Positions 28,343 to 37,766 of a stretch of 64,000 bases of DNA are shown here, piece after piece. The stretch comes from Desulfuromonas soudanensis (GTDB lineage: Bacteria; Desulfobacterota; Desulfuromonadia; Desulfuromonadales; WTL). The notes under the pieces were generated by a model. That model was given only the letters and a program-made list of their open reading frames with translations. It did no database searches and was not told the origin of the DNA. The translations under genes were made by a program, and so were the position numbers. Position 1 is the stretch's first letter. Every line of letters starts with the position of its first letter. The stretch spans positions 2,976,001-3,040,000 of the forward strand of contig NZ_CP010802.1 in assembly GCF_001278055.1 (NCBI RefSeq). The letters run 5' to 3'.

Positions 28343-29298
28343 AATCCCTCCCTCTCCACCAGGGCCTGGAGGACCTTCGAGATGTCGATGTCGACCGGGC
28401 AGTTCCTTCCGCAGCGTCCGCAGCCGACGCAGGAGACGACACCCCGGAGAGGGCCGAAGCCGAGGAATTTGTGCTCGAAGCGAAAGCGCAGCCGCTCCTT
28501 TCGCGTCGGCCGGAAGTTGTGCCCGCCGGCGACCAGGGCGTGGCTGGTGAAAAAACAGTTGTCCCACTGACGACGGCGGTGCACCTTCCCCCCGGCAACG
28601 GTATCGACGACGTCGAAGCAGGCGCAGGTCGGGCAGACGGCGCTGCAGGCGCCGCAGGAAAGACAGCGCCTGGCCGTCTCGAACCACAGGGGATCGGCGG
28701 CGCTTTCCCGGTGCAGCCGCGCCAGGGAAGCGGCGGGAGGAAAGGGGCGTTCCTCCTGGGAAGGCTTGGGCGGTTCGGCCTCTTCGGCCGTGCCGAGGAC
28801 GCCGCCAAAGACCTCGAGAAGCTCCCTGCCCCGGGTGCTGCCGGCCCATACCCGATTGTGGTCGACGAAGAGGTCGAAGGGAGGGGGGGCGGAGGACGTC
28901 GGGCAGAAACAGCCTTCGCCGGGGAGGCAGGGCGTTCCGACGAGAAAGAGGGGCTGTCGCCGAGAGCGATAGAGGGAATCTTCGGCAAAGGCCCGATCGA
29001 GGTAATCCAGGGCGAAGAGGTCGCAGGAAAAGACGCCCAGAAGGGCAAGGGGTCCGGGCGTTTCGGGGGGATGATAGTCTTCCCCCTCCAGGGTCCACAG
29101 GGTTTCCTGCGGGGGGAGGACCACCTTTTTGGCGGGAAGGAGCGGCAGGTTCTCCCGGCTCAAATCCCCCCAGCGGTGCAGGGGGGCAATGCGACAGACC
29201 CCGTCGCTCCCCTGCTGGGCTCCGAGGACCTGGTGGTCGACGGCGAGGGCCTGCAACAGTCGATCGCCGAAATCATCGGGACAGGTGCGGCAAAACAT
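28339..29298 (-). CDS. hydB: Hydrogenase beta subunit (4Fe-4S protein)
   Basis: First gene of the hydrogenase operon, 319 residues, in the HydB/anaerobic sulfite reductase A-like family. Two ferredoxin-type cluster motifs are visible: CLSCGACSAVCPTCACFDVV near residue 212 and CVGCGRCGRNCPVDIDIS near 295. An upstream CLPGEGCFCPT stretch may hold additional ligands. In the characterised archaeal enzymes this subunit relays electrons between delta and gamma subunits. No maturation (hyp) or protease genes are adjacent in the window, so these must be encoded elsewhere. Confidence 0.9.
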   Translation of the reverse strand: MFCRTCPDDFGDRLLQALAVDHQVLGAQQGSDGVCRIAPLHRWGDLSRENLPLLPAKKVVLPPQETLWTLEGEDYHPPETPGPLALLGVFSCDLFALDYLDRAFAEDSLYRSRRQPLFLVGTPCLPGEGCFCPTSSAPPPFDLFVDHNRVWAGSTRGRELLEVFGGVLGTAEEAEPPKPSQEERPFPPAASLARLHRESAADPLWFETARRCLSCGACSAVCPTCACFDVVDTVAGGKVHRRRQWDNCFFTSHALVAGGHNFRPTRKERLRFRFEHKFLGFGPLRGVVSCVGCGRCGRNCPVDIDISKVLQALVEREGL

Positions 29299-29412
29299 GG
29301 GGGACCTCCGTGACTGGGAATCAGTCTATCACCCCCTCCGGCCATAACAAGATGAGGGGGAGCGGGACAGCGCCAGGGGCGGACCTTTTTTTTCGGGAGA
29401 CATTAAAAATGC

Positions 29413-29441
29413 TTGCATTCCCTGCGAGGTCATGCTAGAAA
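29413..29441 (+). promoter_or_regulatory. Probable promoter of cold-shock gene
   Basis: TTGCAT (29413-29418), 17 bases, TAGAAA (29436-29441), with TGC just before the -10. It would produce a leader of about 145 bases before the csp start, consistent with long structured leaders of cold-shock genes. Confidence 0.6.
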
Positions 29442-29494
29442 ATTCTCCATTACCTAGGTTGTGCAGCGTTATCAGCAGGTTATCCGGGGAAAGC

Positions 29495-29532
29495 AAACCG
29501 TGCAGCCCCTGAGGGCTTCACGGTTTTTTTTT
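29495..29532 (+). terminator. Terminator-like hairpin in the csp leader
   Basis: AAACCGTG, then AGCCC, loop CTGA, GGGCT and CACGGTTT followed by T9 form a complete rho-independent terminator, but it stands between the predicted promoter and the csp start. It may be a conditional attenuator or simply end a short upstream transcript. Confidence 0.8.
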
Positions 29533-29595
29533 ATCCGGCGCCGAAATGACTGCACATCGCCCCGCGTGACCACCAAAGAGCAAAAGGAGCAGAAA

Positions 29596-29796
29596 ATGGC
29601 AGAAGGCAGTGTGAAATGGTTTAACGATGCGAAGGGTTTTGGTTTCATCGAGCAGGACAACGGTACCGATGTCTTCGTCCACTTCTCCTCCATCCAGTCC
29701 GAGGGATTCAAATCCCTGGCCGAAGGGGATCGCGTTCAGTTCGACGTCACCCAGGGTCAAAAAGGCCCCCAGGCCTCCAACGTCCAGAAAATCTAG
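29596..29796 (+). CDS. Cold-shock protein (CspA family)
   Basis: A 66-residue single cold-shock domain that binds single-stranded RNA/DNA. RNP1 (KGFGFIEQ) and RNP2 (VFVHFSSI) motifs are intact, framed by GSVKWFNDA and a C-terminal [10 protein letters not shown]. The ATG at 29596 follows AAAGGAG by six bases; the frame is open upstream across the leader but that part is not conserved Csp sequence. It is monocistronic: its own promoter, a hairpin leader and a terminator right after it. Confidence 0.96.
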   Translation: MAEGSVKWFNDAKGFGFIEQDNGTDVFVHFSSIQSEGFKSLAEGDRVQFDVTQGQKGPQASNVQKI

Positions 29797-29823
29797 ATTA
29801 CAGACTCTCAGCCCTCCCCAAAA

Positions 29824-29854
29824 AGCTCCACGGCGCGCCGTGGGGCTTTTTTTT
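29824..29854 (+). terminator. Rho-independent terminator after csp
   Basis: AGCTCCACGG-CGCG-CCGTGGGGCT stem with one G-T pair, followed by eight T, 27 bases past the csp stop. Confidence 0.94.
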
Positions 29855-29982
29855 GTCCGCGGTGCCCTTTTATCCGCGGATCTCCCGGGACGCGCGCAAC
29901 GTTTTTGCTATATGTTTACCGGGGAGTCATCTAAACTGACAGGCTCATCGCAGACAGGTCCATTGCCCGGAGGAAATCATTC

Positions 29983-32943
29983 ATGCCCGCCACCGCCCTG
30001 CACACCGGCCAGACGCTCCACGGCTTCAAAATCACCGACATCATCCCCATCGCCGAACTCAACGCCACCCTGTTCCGGCTGCGCCACGAAAAGACCGGGG
30101 CACGCATGGTGCACCTGGCCACGGAGGATCCCAACAACCTCTTTGCCGTCGGCTTCCGCACCCCCCCCGCCGACTCGACGGGGGTCGCCCACATTCTCGA
30201 GCATACGGTCCTCTGCGGCTCACGGCGCTACCCGGTGCGGGACCCCTTCTTCACCATGCTCAAGCGCAGCCTCAACACCTTCATGAACGCCATGACGGCC
30301 AGCGACTGGACCCTCTACCCCTTCTCCAGCCAGAACACCAAGGACTTCTACAATCTCCTCGACATCTATCTCGATGCCGCCTTCTTCCCCCTGCTGCGGG
30401 AGAGGGATTTTCGCCAGGAGGGGCACCGCATCGAATTCGCCCGGCCGGACGACCCGCAGTCGCCGCTGGAATTCAAGGGGGTTGTCTATAACGAAATGAA
30501 GGGGGCCATGGCCTCCCCCCCCTCCCTCCTCGGCCGGCGCCTGGCCAAGGCCCTCTATCCGACGACGACCTACGGCCACAACTCCGGGGGAGAACCGGCA
30601 GAGATTCCCGACCTCACCTGGGAGGCGCTGCGCGCCTTTCACGCCAGCTACTATCACCCCTCCAACGCCTGGTTCTACACCTGCGGCAATCTCCCCCTCG
30701 AAAAGCACCTGGCCGTCATCGAGGAGAGGGTTTTAAGCCAGTTCGAGCGCCGCGAGGTGCAGAGCGAAGTCCCGCCGGAGATCCGCTTCGATGCCCCCCG
30801 GCAAGAAACGGAAACCTTCCCGCTGGCCCCCGGCGAGGAGACTGCGCGGCGGTCCCTGGTCCAGGTCGGCTGGCTGACCTGCGACATCTCCGACAGCTTC
30901 GAACGCCTGGCCCTGACCATCCTCTCCTCCCTTCTCGTCGGCAACCCGGCGGCGCCCCTGTACAAGGCCCTCCTCGACTCGGGGCTCGGGGATAACCTGG
31001 CCCCCGGCACCGGCTACAACGACGACAACCGCACCACCTATTTCGCCGCCGGCCTGCAGGGAACCGACCCGGACCAGGCCGCAGCCGTCGAGGCGCTGAT
31101 CCTCTCCACCCTCGAGGAGGCGGCCCGCAGCGGCTTCTCCCCCGAACGCATCGAGGGGGTCATCCACCGCCTGGAATTCGCCCACCGGGAGGTCTCCGGC
31201 GACCACTACCCTTACCCGCTGGCCCTGCTGATGCGCCTCATGGGACCCTGGCTGCACAACGACGATCCCGTCTCGCCCCTGCAACTCGGCGACAACCTCA
31301 GGCGCCTGCGCCAGGAGATGGCGGCCGGCCCCTTCTTCCAGGATCTGATCCGCCGCCATTTCCTCGACAATCGCCATCGGGTCACCCTCACCCTGCGCCC
31401 CGATCCGACGCAGAAAGAGCGGGAGGACGCGGCCGCCGCAGAGCGCCTGGCGAAAGTGGCCGGCCGGCTCGACGCCGAACAGCGCCAGCAGCTCATCGAT
31501 CAGGCCCGGGAGTTGGCCGCCGCCCAGGAAGCCGAGGAGGACATCTCCTGTCTGCCGACCCTGACCCGGGAGGACATCCCCGCCGAAGAGCTTCCGGTCT
31601 CGTCCAGCCTCAACCGGGAAGGCTTCCATGAGGTCCAGTGGTTCCCCCAGCCGACCAACGGCATCGACTACTTCATCGCCCACCTTCCCACCGCCGGACT
31701 CCCGGAGGAGCTCCTCCCCTACGTCCCCCTCTTCTGCACCATGCTCACCCAGATCGGCGCCGCGGATTGCAGCTACCTGGAGATGGCCGAGCGCATGGAG
31801 GCTCACACCGGGGGGATCCAGGCCGGGGCGGGAATCCTCGACGACCCCGGGACGCTGAGTGCCTTTGAAGGGGTGGTCGAACTCAAGGGGAAGGCGCTGC
31901 AGCGCAACCAGAAGCAGCTCTTTGCCATCCTCGCCGATCTCTGCCGGGCGCCGGATTTCTCCGACGTCAAACGTCTGCAGACGGTGATCGGCCAGATCAA
32001 GACGTCCATGGAGAATTCCATCCCCGCTTCCGGCCACAGCTACGCGGCACGGGCCGCGGCCAGCCGCCTCACCGCCGCCGCCGCCCTGCGGGAGACCTGG
32101 TCGGGCCTCAGCCAGTTCCGCCTGATCAAGGAACTCTCGACGCGCTCCACGGAGGAGCTCGCCCCGGTGGCCGAGCGGCTGCAGGCCATCGCCGCCACCT
32201 TGTTCCAGGGGCCGAACTTCTCCTGCGGCATCAGCGGCGAAGAAGCGTCCTTTGCCGCGGTGCGCGGCGGCCTGAGCGCCTTTTTCGGCGCCCTGCCGCC
32301 GGGGAGCGGCGAGTCGAGGCCGAGTGAAGCTCCCCCCTTCTCCCCGGCTCCCGCCCGCCTCGGCTACGCGACCTCGGTGCCGGTGGCCTACGTCACCCGG
32401 GTCTTCCGCACCGTCCCCTACACCCACGACGACAGCGCCCCCCTGATGGTGCTGGCCAAACTCCTGCGGGCCGGCTTCCTCCACCGGGAGATCCGCGAAA
32501 AGGGGGGGGCCTACGGCGGCCTCGCCGGTTACGATACCGAAGGGGGGCTCTTCTCCCTCCTCTCCTACCGCGACCCCCAGCTCGCCCGCACCCTGCGCGT
32601 CTTTGACCAGGCGGTGGACTGGGCGGCGGCCGGCACCTTCACCGACGACGAGATCGACGAAGCGATCCTGGCGGTCTTCGCCGACCTCGATCGCCCCCTC
32701 TCCCCCGGAGGGCGCGGCAACCGCGAGTTCGCCAACACCCGCCAGGGCCTCACCCTCGAGATGCGCCGCCACCTCCGCCGGGGGGTGCTGGCCACCGACC
32801 GCGCCCGGCTGATGGAGACCGCCAAAACCTACCTCGGCGCCGGCCGTTCCGAGAGCGCCGTCTCGGTCATCGCCGGGGAAGAGATGCTCACTCAGGCCAA
32901 CGGGGAGTTGGGAAGCGAAGGGTTGACGATCGAGCGGATCTGA
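29983..32943 (+). CDS. M16C metallopeptidase (presequence protease/insulinase family)
   Basis: A 986-residue zinc protease of the PreP/Cym1 (M16C) group, which degrades short unfolded peptides in a closed chamber. The inverted zinc motif is at about residue 69: HILEHTVLCGSRRYPVRDPF. The downstream glutamate lies in FKGVVYNEMKGAM (near 170), and the C-terminal half has the RxGxxY-type active-site loop as EKGGAYGGLAGYD (near 845). Full family length (about 970-1000), four M16 repeats. No signal peptide, so it acts in the cytoplasm. It stands alone between terminators. Confidence 0.93.
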   Translation: MPATALHTGQTLHGFKITDIIPIAELNATLFRLRHEKTGARMVHLATEDPNNLFAVGFRTPPADSTGVAHILEHTVLCGSRRYPVRDPFFTMLKRSLNTFMNAMTASDWTLYPFSSQNTKDFYNLLDIYLDAAFFPLLRERDFRQEGHRIEFARPDDPQSPLEFKGVVYNEMKGAMASPPSLLGRRLAKALYPTTTYGHNSGGEPAEIPDLTWEALRAFHASYYHPSNAWFYTCGNLPLEKHLAVIEERVLSQFERREVQSEVPPEIRFDAPRQETETFPLAPGEETARRSLVQVGWLTCDISDSFERLALTILSSLLVGNPAAPLYKALLDSGLGDNLAPGTGYNDDNRTTYFAAGLQGTDPDQAAAVEALILSTLEEAARSGFSPERIEGVIHRLEFAHREVSGDHYPYPLALLMRLMGPWLHNDDPVSPLQLGDNLRRLRQEMAAGPFFQDLIRRHFLDNRHRVTLTLRPDPTQKEREDAAAAERLAKVAGRLDAEQRQQLIDQARELAAAQEAEEDISCLPTLTREDIPAEELPVSSSLNREGFHEVQWFPQPTNGIDYFIAHLPTAGLPEELLPYVPLFCTMLTQIGAADCSYLEMAERMEAHTGGIQAGAGILDDPGTLSAFEGVVELKGKALQRNQKQLFAILADLCRAPDFSDVKRLQTVIGQIKTSMENSIPASGHSYAARAAASRLTAAAALRETWSGLSQFRLIKELSTRSTEELAPVAERLQAIAATLFQGPNFSCGISGEEASFAAVRGGLSAFFGALPPGSGESRPSEAPPFSPAPARLGYATSVPVAYVTRVFRTVPYTHDDSAPLMVLAKLLRAGFLHREIREKGGAYGGLAGYDTEGGLFSLLSYRDPQLARTLRVFDQAVDWAAAGTFTDDEIDEAILAVFADLDRPLSPGGRGNREFANTRQGLTLEMRRHLRRGVLATDRARLMETAKTYLGAGRSESAVSVIAGEEMLTQANGELGSEGLTIERI

Positions 32944-33000
32944 TGCCGCATAGCTGAATCGATGGCGCTTGCGCGCCGCGCGCCCTGCCGGGCGCACAAC

Positions 33001-33038
33001 AAAAAAGGCCCGAATCCTTGCGGATTCGGGCCTTTTTT
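33001..33038. terminator. Bidirectional rho-independent terminator
   Basis: AAAAAAGGCCCGAATCC and GGATTCGGGCCTTTTTT pair perfectly over 17 bases around TTGC, between the convergent peptidase (ends 32943) and HD-domain gene (ends 33059). Confidence 0.96.
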
Positions 33039-33058
33039 CAGGTTCCGGTCAATAATTG

Positions 33059-33628
33059 CTACGGAAGAAAGGCTCCCTCCCCTTCGAGTCTGACTTCCAG
33101 GTAGGACCAGAGCACCGGACAGCCGGCTTTGATGGGAGCGCCGATGCGGGCGACAACCCGCTCGAAGGTGATGCCGTTCTCAACCCAGCTCTGCCCGTTG
33201 AAGGCCAGGTTGAGGATAGCGGGAATGGCGCGGTCGGCGGCATGGGCGAAGCGGGCTTCCGGAGTCTCGCCGGCCTCGAATTCCTCCCAGAGCTCCATCA
33301 TCTCCGAGCGCTTGGGCTCCGGCAAGAATCTGAAAATGCGTCTTGCCGCAACCATTTCGGCTTCCTTGTGCTCTTCCCAACCGCCTTCGGCGTAGACGAT
33401 CCGGTCACCGGTGTCGATTTCCCCGACATCGTGGATCAGCAGCATGCGCACCACCCGGTTGATATCGACCCCCGGGTCGGCGAATTCGGCCAGGGAAAGG
33501 GCCAGCACAGCAACCTGCCAGCTGTGCTCGGCAGCGTTTTCGAAGCGGTCCATGCCCAGCGGTCGGTTCTTGCGGGTGATCCCCTTGAGTTTGTCCAGTT
33601 CGCGGATGAAGTCGATGATCTGCTGCAT
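33059..33628 (-). CDS. HD-domain phosphohydrolase (YfbR/HDDC2-like 5'-deoxynucleotidase)
   Basis: A 189-residue HD protein that probably dephosphorylates deoxynucleoside monophosphates. Metal ligands appear in order: H in [14 protein letters not shown], the HD pair in [15 protein letters not shown], and a later D in the NRLAFNGQ-like helix near the C-terminus ([16 protein letters not shown]). The N-terminus [19 protein letters not shown] matches the YfbR-like start, so I prefer the ATG at 33628; a TTG at 33649 would add seven residues but lacks a ribosome site. Substrate specificity is inferred from the family. Confidence 0.87.
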   Translation of the reverse strand: MQQIIDFIRELDKLKGITRKNRPLGMDRFENAAEHSWQVAVLALSLAEFADPGVDINRVVRMLLIHDVGEIDTGDRIVYAEGGWEEHKEAEMVAARRIFRFLPEPKRSEMMELWEEFEAGETPEARFAHAADRAIPAILNLAFNGQSWVENGITFERVVARIGAPIKAGCPVLWSYLEVRLEGEGAFLP

Positions 33629-33999
33629 GGTGGTTTCGGTGTCCGTCAAGAGAGTGGGAATTATTTTCGGCCAGATTAAATCATGGCAGGGGGATGAGCC
33701 AGGATTTAATCAATGTTGTTCCCGGTCCAGGCCCCTTTGCAGATCCAGGCGCAAAGGAGGGCGGTTCGACCAAGATCATTAACCCCGCCGGCCGCCAGGT
33801 CACGAGCGGTCGGGTAAGGCGCGGAATGGGGTGTTCCGAGAAAGAAAGCAGGGAGGGGTACACATTGGCCAAAGTCCTGTTATTTTTTAGTTCTGGCTCC
33901 GTGAATATCCGTCTCAATCATGACAAGCGGTTTTCACCCGCCAAAGTGGAGCAAACACCTCTTTCAAGACGTAACCATATAAAAAGGAAAGGTAAATCC
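33629..33999. other. Intergenic region between divergent HD and aconitase genes
   Basis: About 370 bases. The aconitase frame is open through most of it but has no ribosome site before 34000 and no family resemblance. The right half is AT-richer and must hold the aconitase promoter; I see no convincing -35/-10 pair or operator. Confidence 0.5.
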
Positions 34000-36747
34000 A
34001 TGACACGGACCGGCAAAGACTCACTCGGCACGCGCAAAACCCTGACGGTTGACGGAAAAGACTATGATTATTTCAGCCTGAAGGCTGCCGCCAATGAAAT
34101 CGGCGATATTTCCCGACTGCCCTTTTCCCTGAAAGTGCTGTTGGAGAATCTGCTGCGCCACGAAGACGGCCGCTCGGTCACCGTTGAGGACATCAGGGCG
34201 GTAAAGAAATGGCTGGATAACAAGACCTCCGATGAGGAAATCGCTTTTCGCCCGGCGCGGATCCTGTTGCAGGACTTTACCGGGGTGCCGGCGGTGGTCG
34301 ACCTGGCCGCCATGCGCGAAGCGATGAAAAACCTCTCCGGAGACCCGGACAAGATCAACCCGATGGCGGCTGTCGATTTGATTATCGACCATTCGGTGAT
34401 GGTCGACGAGTTCGGGACGCCCGAGGCGTTCAAGGCCAATGTGAAGCGGGAGTTTGAAAGGAACGGCGAACGCTATGAATTTCTGAAATGGGGGCAGCAG
34501 GCCTTCCACAATTTCCGCGTGGTGCCGCCGGGCACGGGCATCTGTCACCAGGTCAATCTCGAATATCTGGGGCAGACGATCTGGAGCGAAGAAGACGAGG
34601 AATCCGGCAGCACCGTGGCCTATCCCGATACCCTGGTCGGCACCGATTCGCACACCACCATGATCAACGGACTCGCCGTCCTGGGCTGGGGGGTCGGCGG
34701 CATCGAGGCCGAGGCCGCCATGCTCGGTCAGCCGATCTCGATGATGATCCCGGAAGTCGTCGGCTTCAAGATGAACGGCAGGCTCAAGGAAGGCGCGACC
34801 GCGACGGATCTCGTTCTGACCGTCACCCAGATGCTCCGTGAAAAAGGGGTGGTCGGCAAATTTGTCGAATTCTACGGGGACGGGCTGGAAAACCTCAGCC
34901 TGGCCGACCGGGCGACCATCTCGAACATGTCCCCTGAATATGGCGCGACCTGCGGGTTTTTCCCCATCGACCAGGAGACCCTGGCCTATCTCGAATTTAC
35001 CGGCCGGTCGCCCGAGCGCATCAGGCTTGTCGAAGCCTATGCCAAAGAGCAGGGGATGTGGCGGGAAAAAGGCCATGAGCCGGTCTTTACCGAGACCCTT
35101 TCGCTCGACCTGGCCGAGGTCGAGCCGGCCATCGCCGGCCCGAAACGGCCCCAGGATAAAATCCTGCTGAAGGATGCGGCCGTGGCGTTCAAGGCCCATC
35201 TGGCCAAAAACAGGGGCCTGACGCCCAAGGGGCCGGAAAGCGAAATGCTGGAAGAGGGCGGCATGCTCTCCGGTGAAGAGAGCAAAAAGGCCAATGCCCG
35301 ACGCTATGCCCTTGAGGGCGTCGATTACGACCTGGGCGAGGGCGATGTGGTGATTGCCGCCATTACCAGCTGCACCAACACCTCCAATCCCTCGGTGATG
35401 CTGGGGGCGGGGCTGCTGGCCCGCAACGCCCTGGAAAAGGGGTTGCGCGTCAAGCCGTGGGTCAAGACCTCGCTGGCGCCGGGATCCCAGGTGGTGACCG
35501 ACTATCTTGAAAAAGCCGGCCTGCAGGAGGACCTGAACGCCCTCGGCTTCAACCTGGTGGGCTATGGCTGCACGACCTGCATCGGCAACTCCGGGCCGCT
35601 CCCCGACCCCATCCGCAAGGCCATCGAAAAACACGACATGACCGTCTGCGGCGTGCTTTCCGGCAACCGCAATTTCGAAGGGCGCATCAACCCCCATGTC
35701 CGCGCCAACTATCTGGCCAGCCCCCCCCTGGTGGTGGCCTATGCCCTGGCCGGAAGCCTGAAAGTGGATCTGCTGAAAGACCCGCTCGGCCAGGACCAGG
35801 ATGGCAAGGATGTCTATCTGCAAGACATCTGGCCCTCCAACCGGGAGATCGCCGAATTCATCGGCAAGGCGGTGACGCCGGAGATGTTCCGCGAACGTTA
35901 TGCCAATGTCTTTGACGGCACCGAGGAATGGCAGGCCATCGACGGGGGCGGCGGCACGACCTATGACTGGAACCCGGATTCAACCTATGTGAAGAACCCG
36001 CCGTTCTTCGACGACATGAAGATCGAGCCCGAACCGGTGAAGGATTTGAAGGGGGCGTATTGCCTCGCCCTGCTGGGTGATTCGACCACCACCGACCATA
36101 TCTCCCCGGCCGGGGCGATCAAGGCGGATTCGCCCGCCGGCCGCTATCTGCAGGAAAATGGAGTGGACATTCCCCATTTCAATTCCTTCGGTTCGCGCCG
36201 CGGCAATCACGAAGTGATGATGCGCGGCACCTTCGGCAATATCCGCATCAGGAACGAGATGCTCGACAATGTCGAGGGCGGTTACACCCTCCACGTGCCC
36301 AGCGGCGAGCAGATGGCGATTTTCGACGCGGCGATGAAATATCAGAAGGACGGGCAGGACCTGGTGGTGATTGCCGGCAAGGAATACGGCACCGGCTCCT
36401 CCCGCGACTGGGCGGCCAAGGGGACGATACTTTTGGGCGTCAAGGCGGTGGTGGCCGAAAGCTACGAGCGCATCCACCGCTCCAACCTGATCGGCATGGG
36501 GGTTTTGCCGCTGCAGTTCCGGGACGGCACCACCCGCACCAGCCTCGACCTGACGGGCAAAGAGACTTTCGACATCCAGGGGATGAATGATATCTCCCCG
36601 CGGGACGACCTGACCCTGACCGTCCATTACGAGGATGGCGGCACCAAGGAGGTGCCGGTGGCGGTCCGGATCGATACCGAGGACGAGATGGATTACTACC
36701 GGAACGGCGGCATCCTGCACTACGTTCTGCGGAATCTCGCCGGGTAG
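34000..36747 (+). CDS. acnA: Aconitate hydratase A
   Basis: TCA-cycle enzyme that isomerises citrate to isocitrate, 915 residues, start ATG 34000 after AAAGGAAAGG. The 4Fe-4S ligands are visible as [11 protein letters not shown] (near 455) and [12 protein letters not shown] (near 520), with active-site SGNRNFEGR and late [15 protein letters not shown]. The N-terminus ([32 protein letters not shown]) is of the IRP/AcnA type; the wording resembles alphaproteobacterial enzymes, which might mean transfer. It is monocistronic, followed at once by a transposase element. Confidence 0.96.
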   Translation: MTRTGKDSLGTRKTLTVDGKDYDYFSLKAAANEIGDISRLPFSLKVLLENLLRHEDGRSVTVEDIRAVKKWLDNKTSDEEIAFRPARILLQDFTGVPAVVDLAAMREAMKNLSGDPDKINPMAAVDLIIDHSVMVDEFGTPEAFKANVKREFERNGERYEFLKWGQQAFHNFRVVPPGTGICHQVNLEYLGQTIWSEEDEESGSTVAYPDTLVGTDSHTTMINGLAVLGWGVGGIEAEAAMLGQPISMMIPEVVGFKMNGRLKEGATATDLVLTVTQMLREKGVVGKFVEFYGDGLENLSLADRATISNMSPEYGATCGFFPIDQETLAYLEFTGRSPERIRLVEAYAKEQGMWREKGHEPVFTETLSLDLAEVEPAIAGPKRPQDKILLKDAAVAFKAHLAKNRGLTPKGPESEMLEEGGMLSGEESKKANARRYALEGVDYDLGEGDVVIAAITSCTNTSNPSVMLGAGLLARNALEKGLRVKPWVKTSLAPGSQVVTDYLEKAGLQEDLNALGFNLVGYGCTTCIGNSGPLPDPIRKAIEKHDMTVCGVLSGNRNFEGRINPHVRANYLASPPLVVAYALAGSLKVDLLKDPLGQDQDGKDVYLQDIWPSNREIAEFIGKAVTPEMFRERYANVFDGTEEWQAIDGGGGTTYDWNPDSTYVKNPPFFDDMKIEPEPVKDLKGAYCLALLGDSTTTDHISPAGAIKADSPAGRYLQENGVDIPHFNSFGSRRGNHEVMMRGTFGNIRIRNEMLDNVEGGYTLHVPSGEQMAIFDAAMKYQKDGQDLVVIAGKEYGTGSSRDWAAKGTILLGVKAVVAESYERIHRSNLIGMGVLPLQFRDGTTRTSLDLTGKETFDIQGMNDISPRDDLTLTVHYEDGGTKEVPVAVRIDTEDEMDYYRNGGILHYVLRNLAG

Positions 36748-36803
36748 AATCCAGTTCAAGGAACTAAACTGTCGAGGGATGAGACTGAAAATCAGGGGGT
36801 CCC

Positions 36804-37766
36804 GGGGTCGGACCAAGCCAAGTCACCGTTTTTCAACAGAAAACATCCCAAAAATGTGCGTTTTTTGGCCCTATGGCCCCATTTTCGACCCCAAAAACAA
36901 GGCCATAATTTTCTTCTGTCTCCCGCAACATGTAGGCATCATCGCTTTCAGCAGTATCCCGATTGCGTCCTCGGAGCCCAAGAGCTGCCTGAGTTCTCAG
37001 AATAAACTCGGCGCTCCCGACAGCCACACTCTGCGACCAGGCCTCTTCCCGCTTATGAGGGCCTTGAAGGGCCTCTTCAATCCACCCCCCGTGAGCCGTT
37101 CTCAGCGCCTCCACACTACTTAGCTCCAGTGCGTCCGCGAGAGCATTCTGATCAACAATCGTATTTCGCCGCCTGTTTCCCTGGATCTCGTGGTAACCGC
37201 CATGAGCCCAATCTTCGGGATGATTTACCACCCCGGCTCGAACCATATTCAGGTCGACGTAGAGGAGACAGCGCTGCAGATGCTTTCCTGTCTCTATGGC
37301 AGTCGCGTGGTAGCGATCTTCCCAAAACGCGCCTTTTCGGTTCTTTCTTGCGTTGTATTCCTGGCCTGTTCGCCCGGCGACCAACTGGATCATGGCGGGG
37401 ATATTGTTCCCTCCTCTGCCATCCCTGACAACGAGGTGGATATGGTTCGAAGTGATCGCGTAATTTAAAATCTCTACGCCAAACCTTTTGCGTGCCTGGT
37501 ACAGCCAATGGATATAACGCTGTCGGGTTTGGGCGAACTTCAGCAAAAACTCCTGTTTGTGACACCGATGCGTGATATGCCAAACGTAGCCCGGCATAAA
37601 ATAGCGATTGGCTCTTGGCACGGAATCCCCCCTCCAGAATGAATAACGACCTGTGTTTGGGTTATAGACCTATTTTTGCCCCTGAAAATCGACCCATAAG
37701 CCTCTTTTTGGGGGCAAAATTGACACTTTTCGTCTTAATTTCAGACTCTTAGCTAGGTCCGACCCC
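36804..37766 (-). mobile_element. RAYT element with 19-bp inverted ends
   Basis: A 963-base unit bounded by GGGGTCGGACCAAGCCAAG (36804-36822) and, inverted, CTTAGCTAGGTCCGACCCC (37748-37766); 17 of 19 positions pair. It encodes one Y1-type transposase. The right end supplies the stop codon of the neighbouring large secreted-protein gene. No target duplication was identified. Confidence 0.75.
36833..37621 (-). CDS. REP-associated tyrosine transposase (Y1/IS200-like)
   Basis: A 262-residue HUH nuclease. The start RANRYFMPGYVWHITHRCHK, the HUH motif in AITSNHIHLVV (near residue 62) and the later AFWEDRYHATAIETGKHLQ and YVDLNMVRAGVVNHPEDW are typical of the RAYT/TnpA_REP group; the catalytic Tyr is expected in the VAGRTGQEYNAR-to-YHA stretch. 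RAYTs are domesticated transposases that act on REP hairpins; a REP-like hairpin lies at 42422-42448. The gene appears intact. Confidence 0.9.
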   Translation of the reverse strand: MPRANRYFMPGYVWHITHRCHKQEFLLKFAQTRQRYIHWLYQARKRFGVEILNYAITSNHIHLVVRDGRGGNNIPAMIQLVAGRTGQEYNARKNRKGAFWEDRYHATAIETGKHLQRCLLYVDLNMVRAGVVNHPEDWAHGGYHEIQGNRRRNTIVDQNALADALELSSVEALRTAHGGWIEEALQGPHKREEAWSQSVAVGSAEFILRTQAALGLRGRNRDTAESDDAYMLRETEENYGLVFGVENGAIGPKNAHFWDVFC

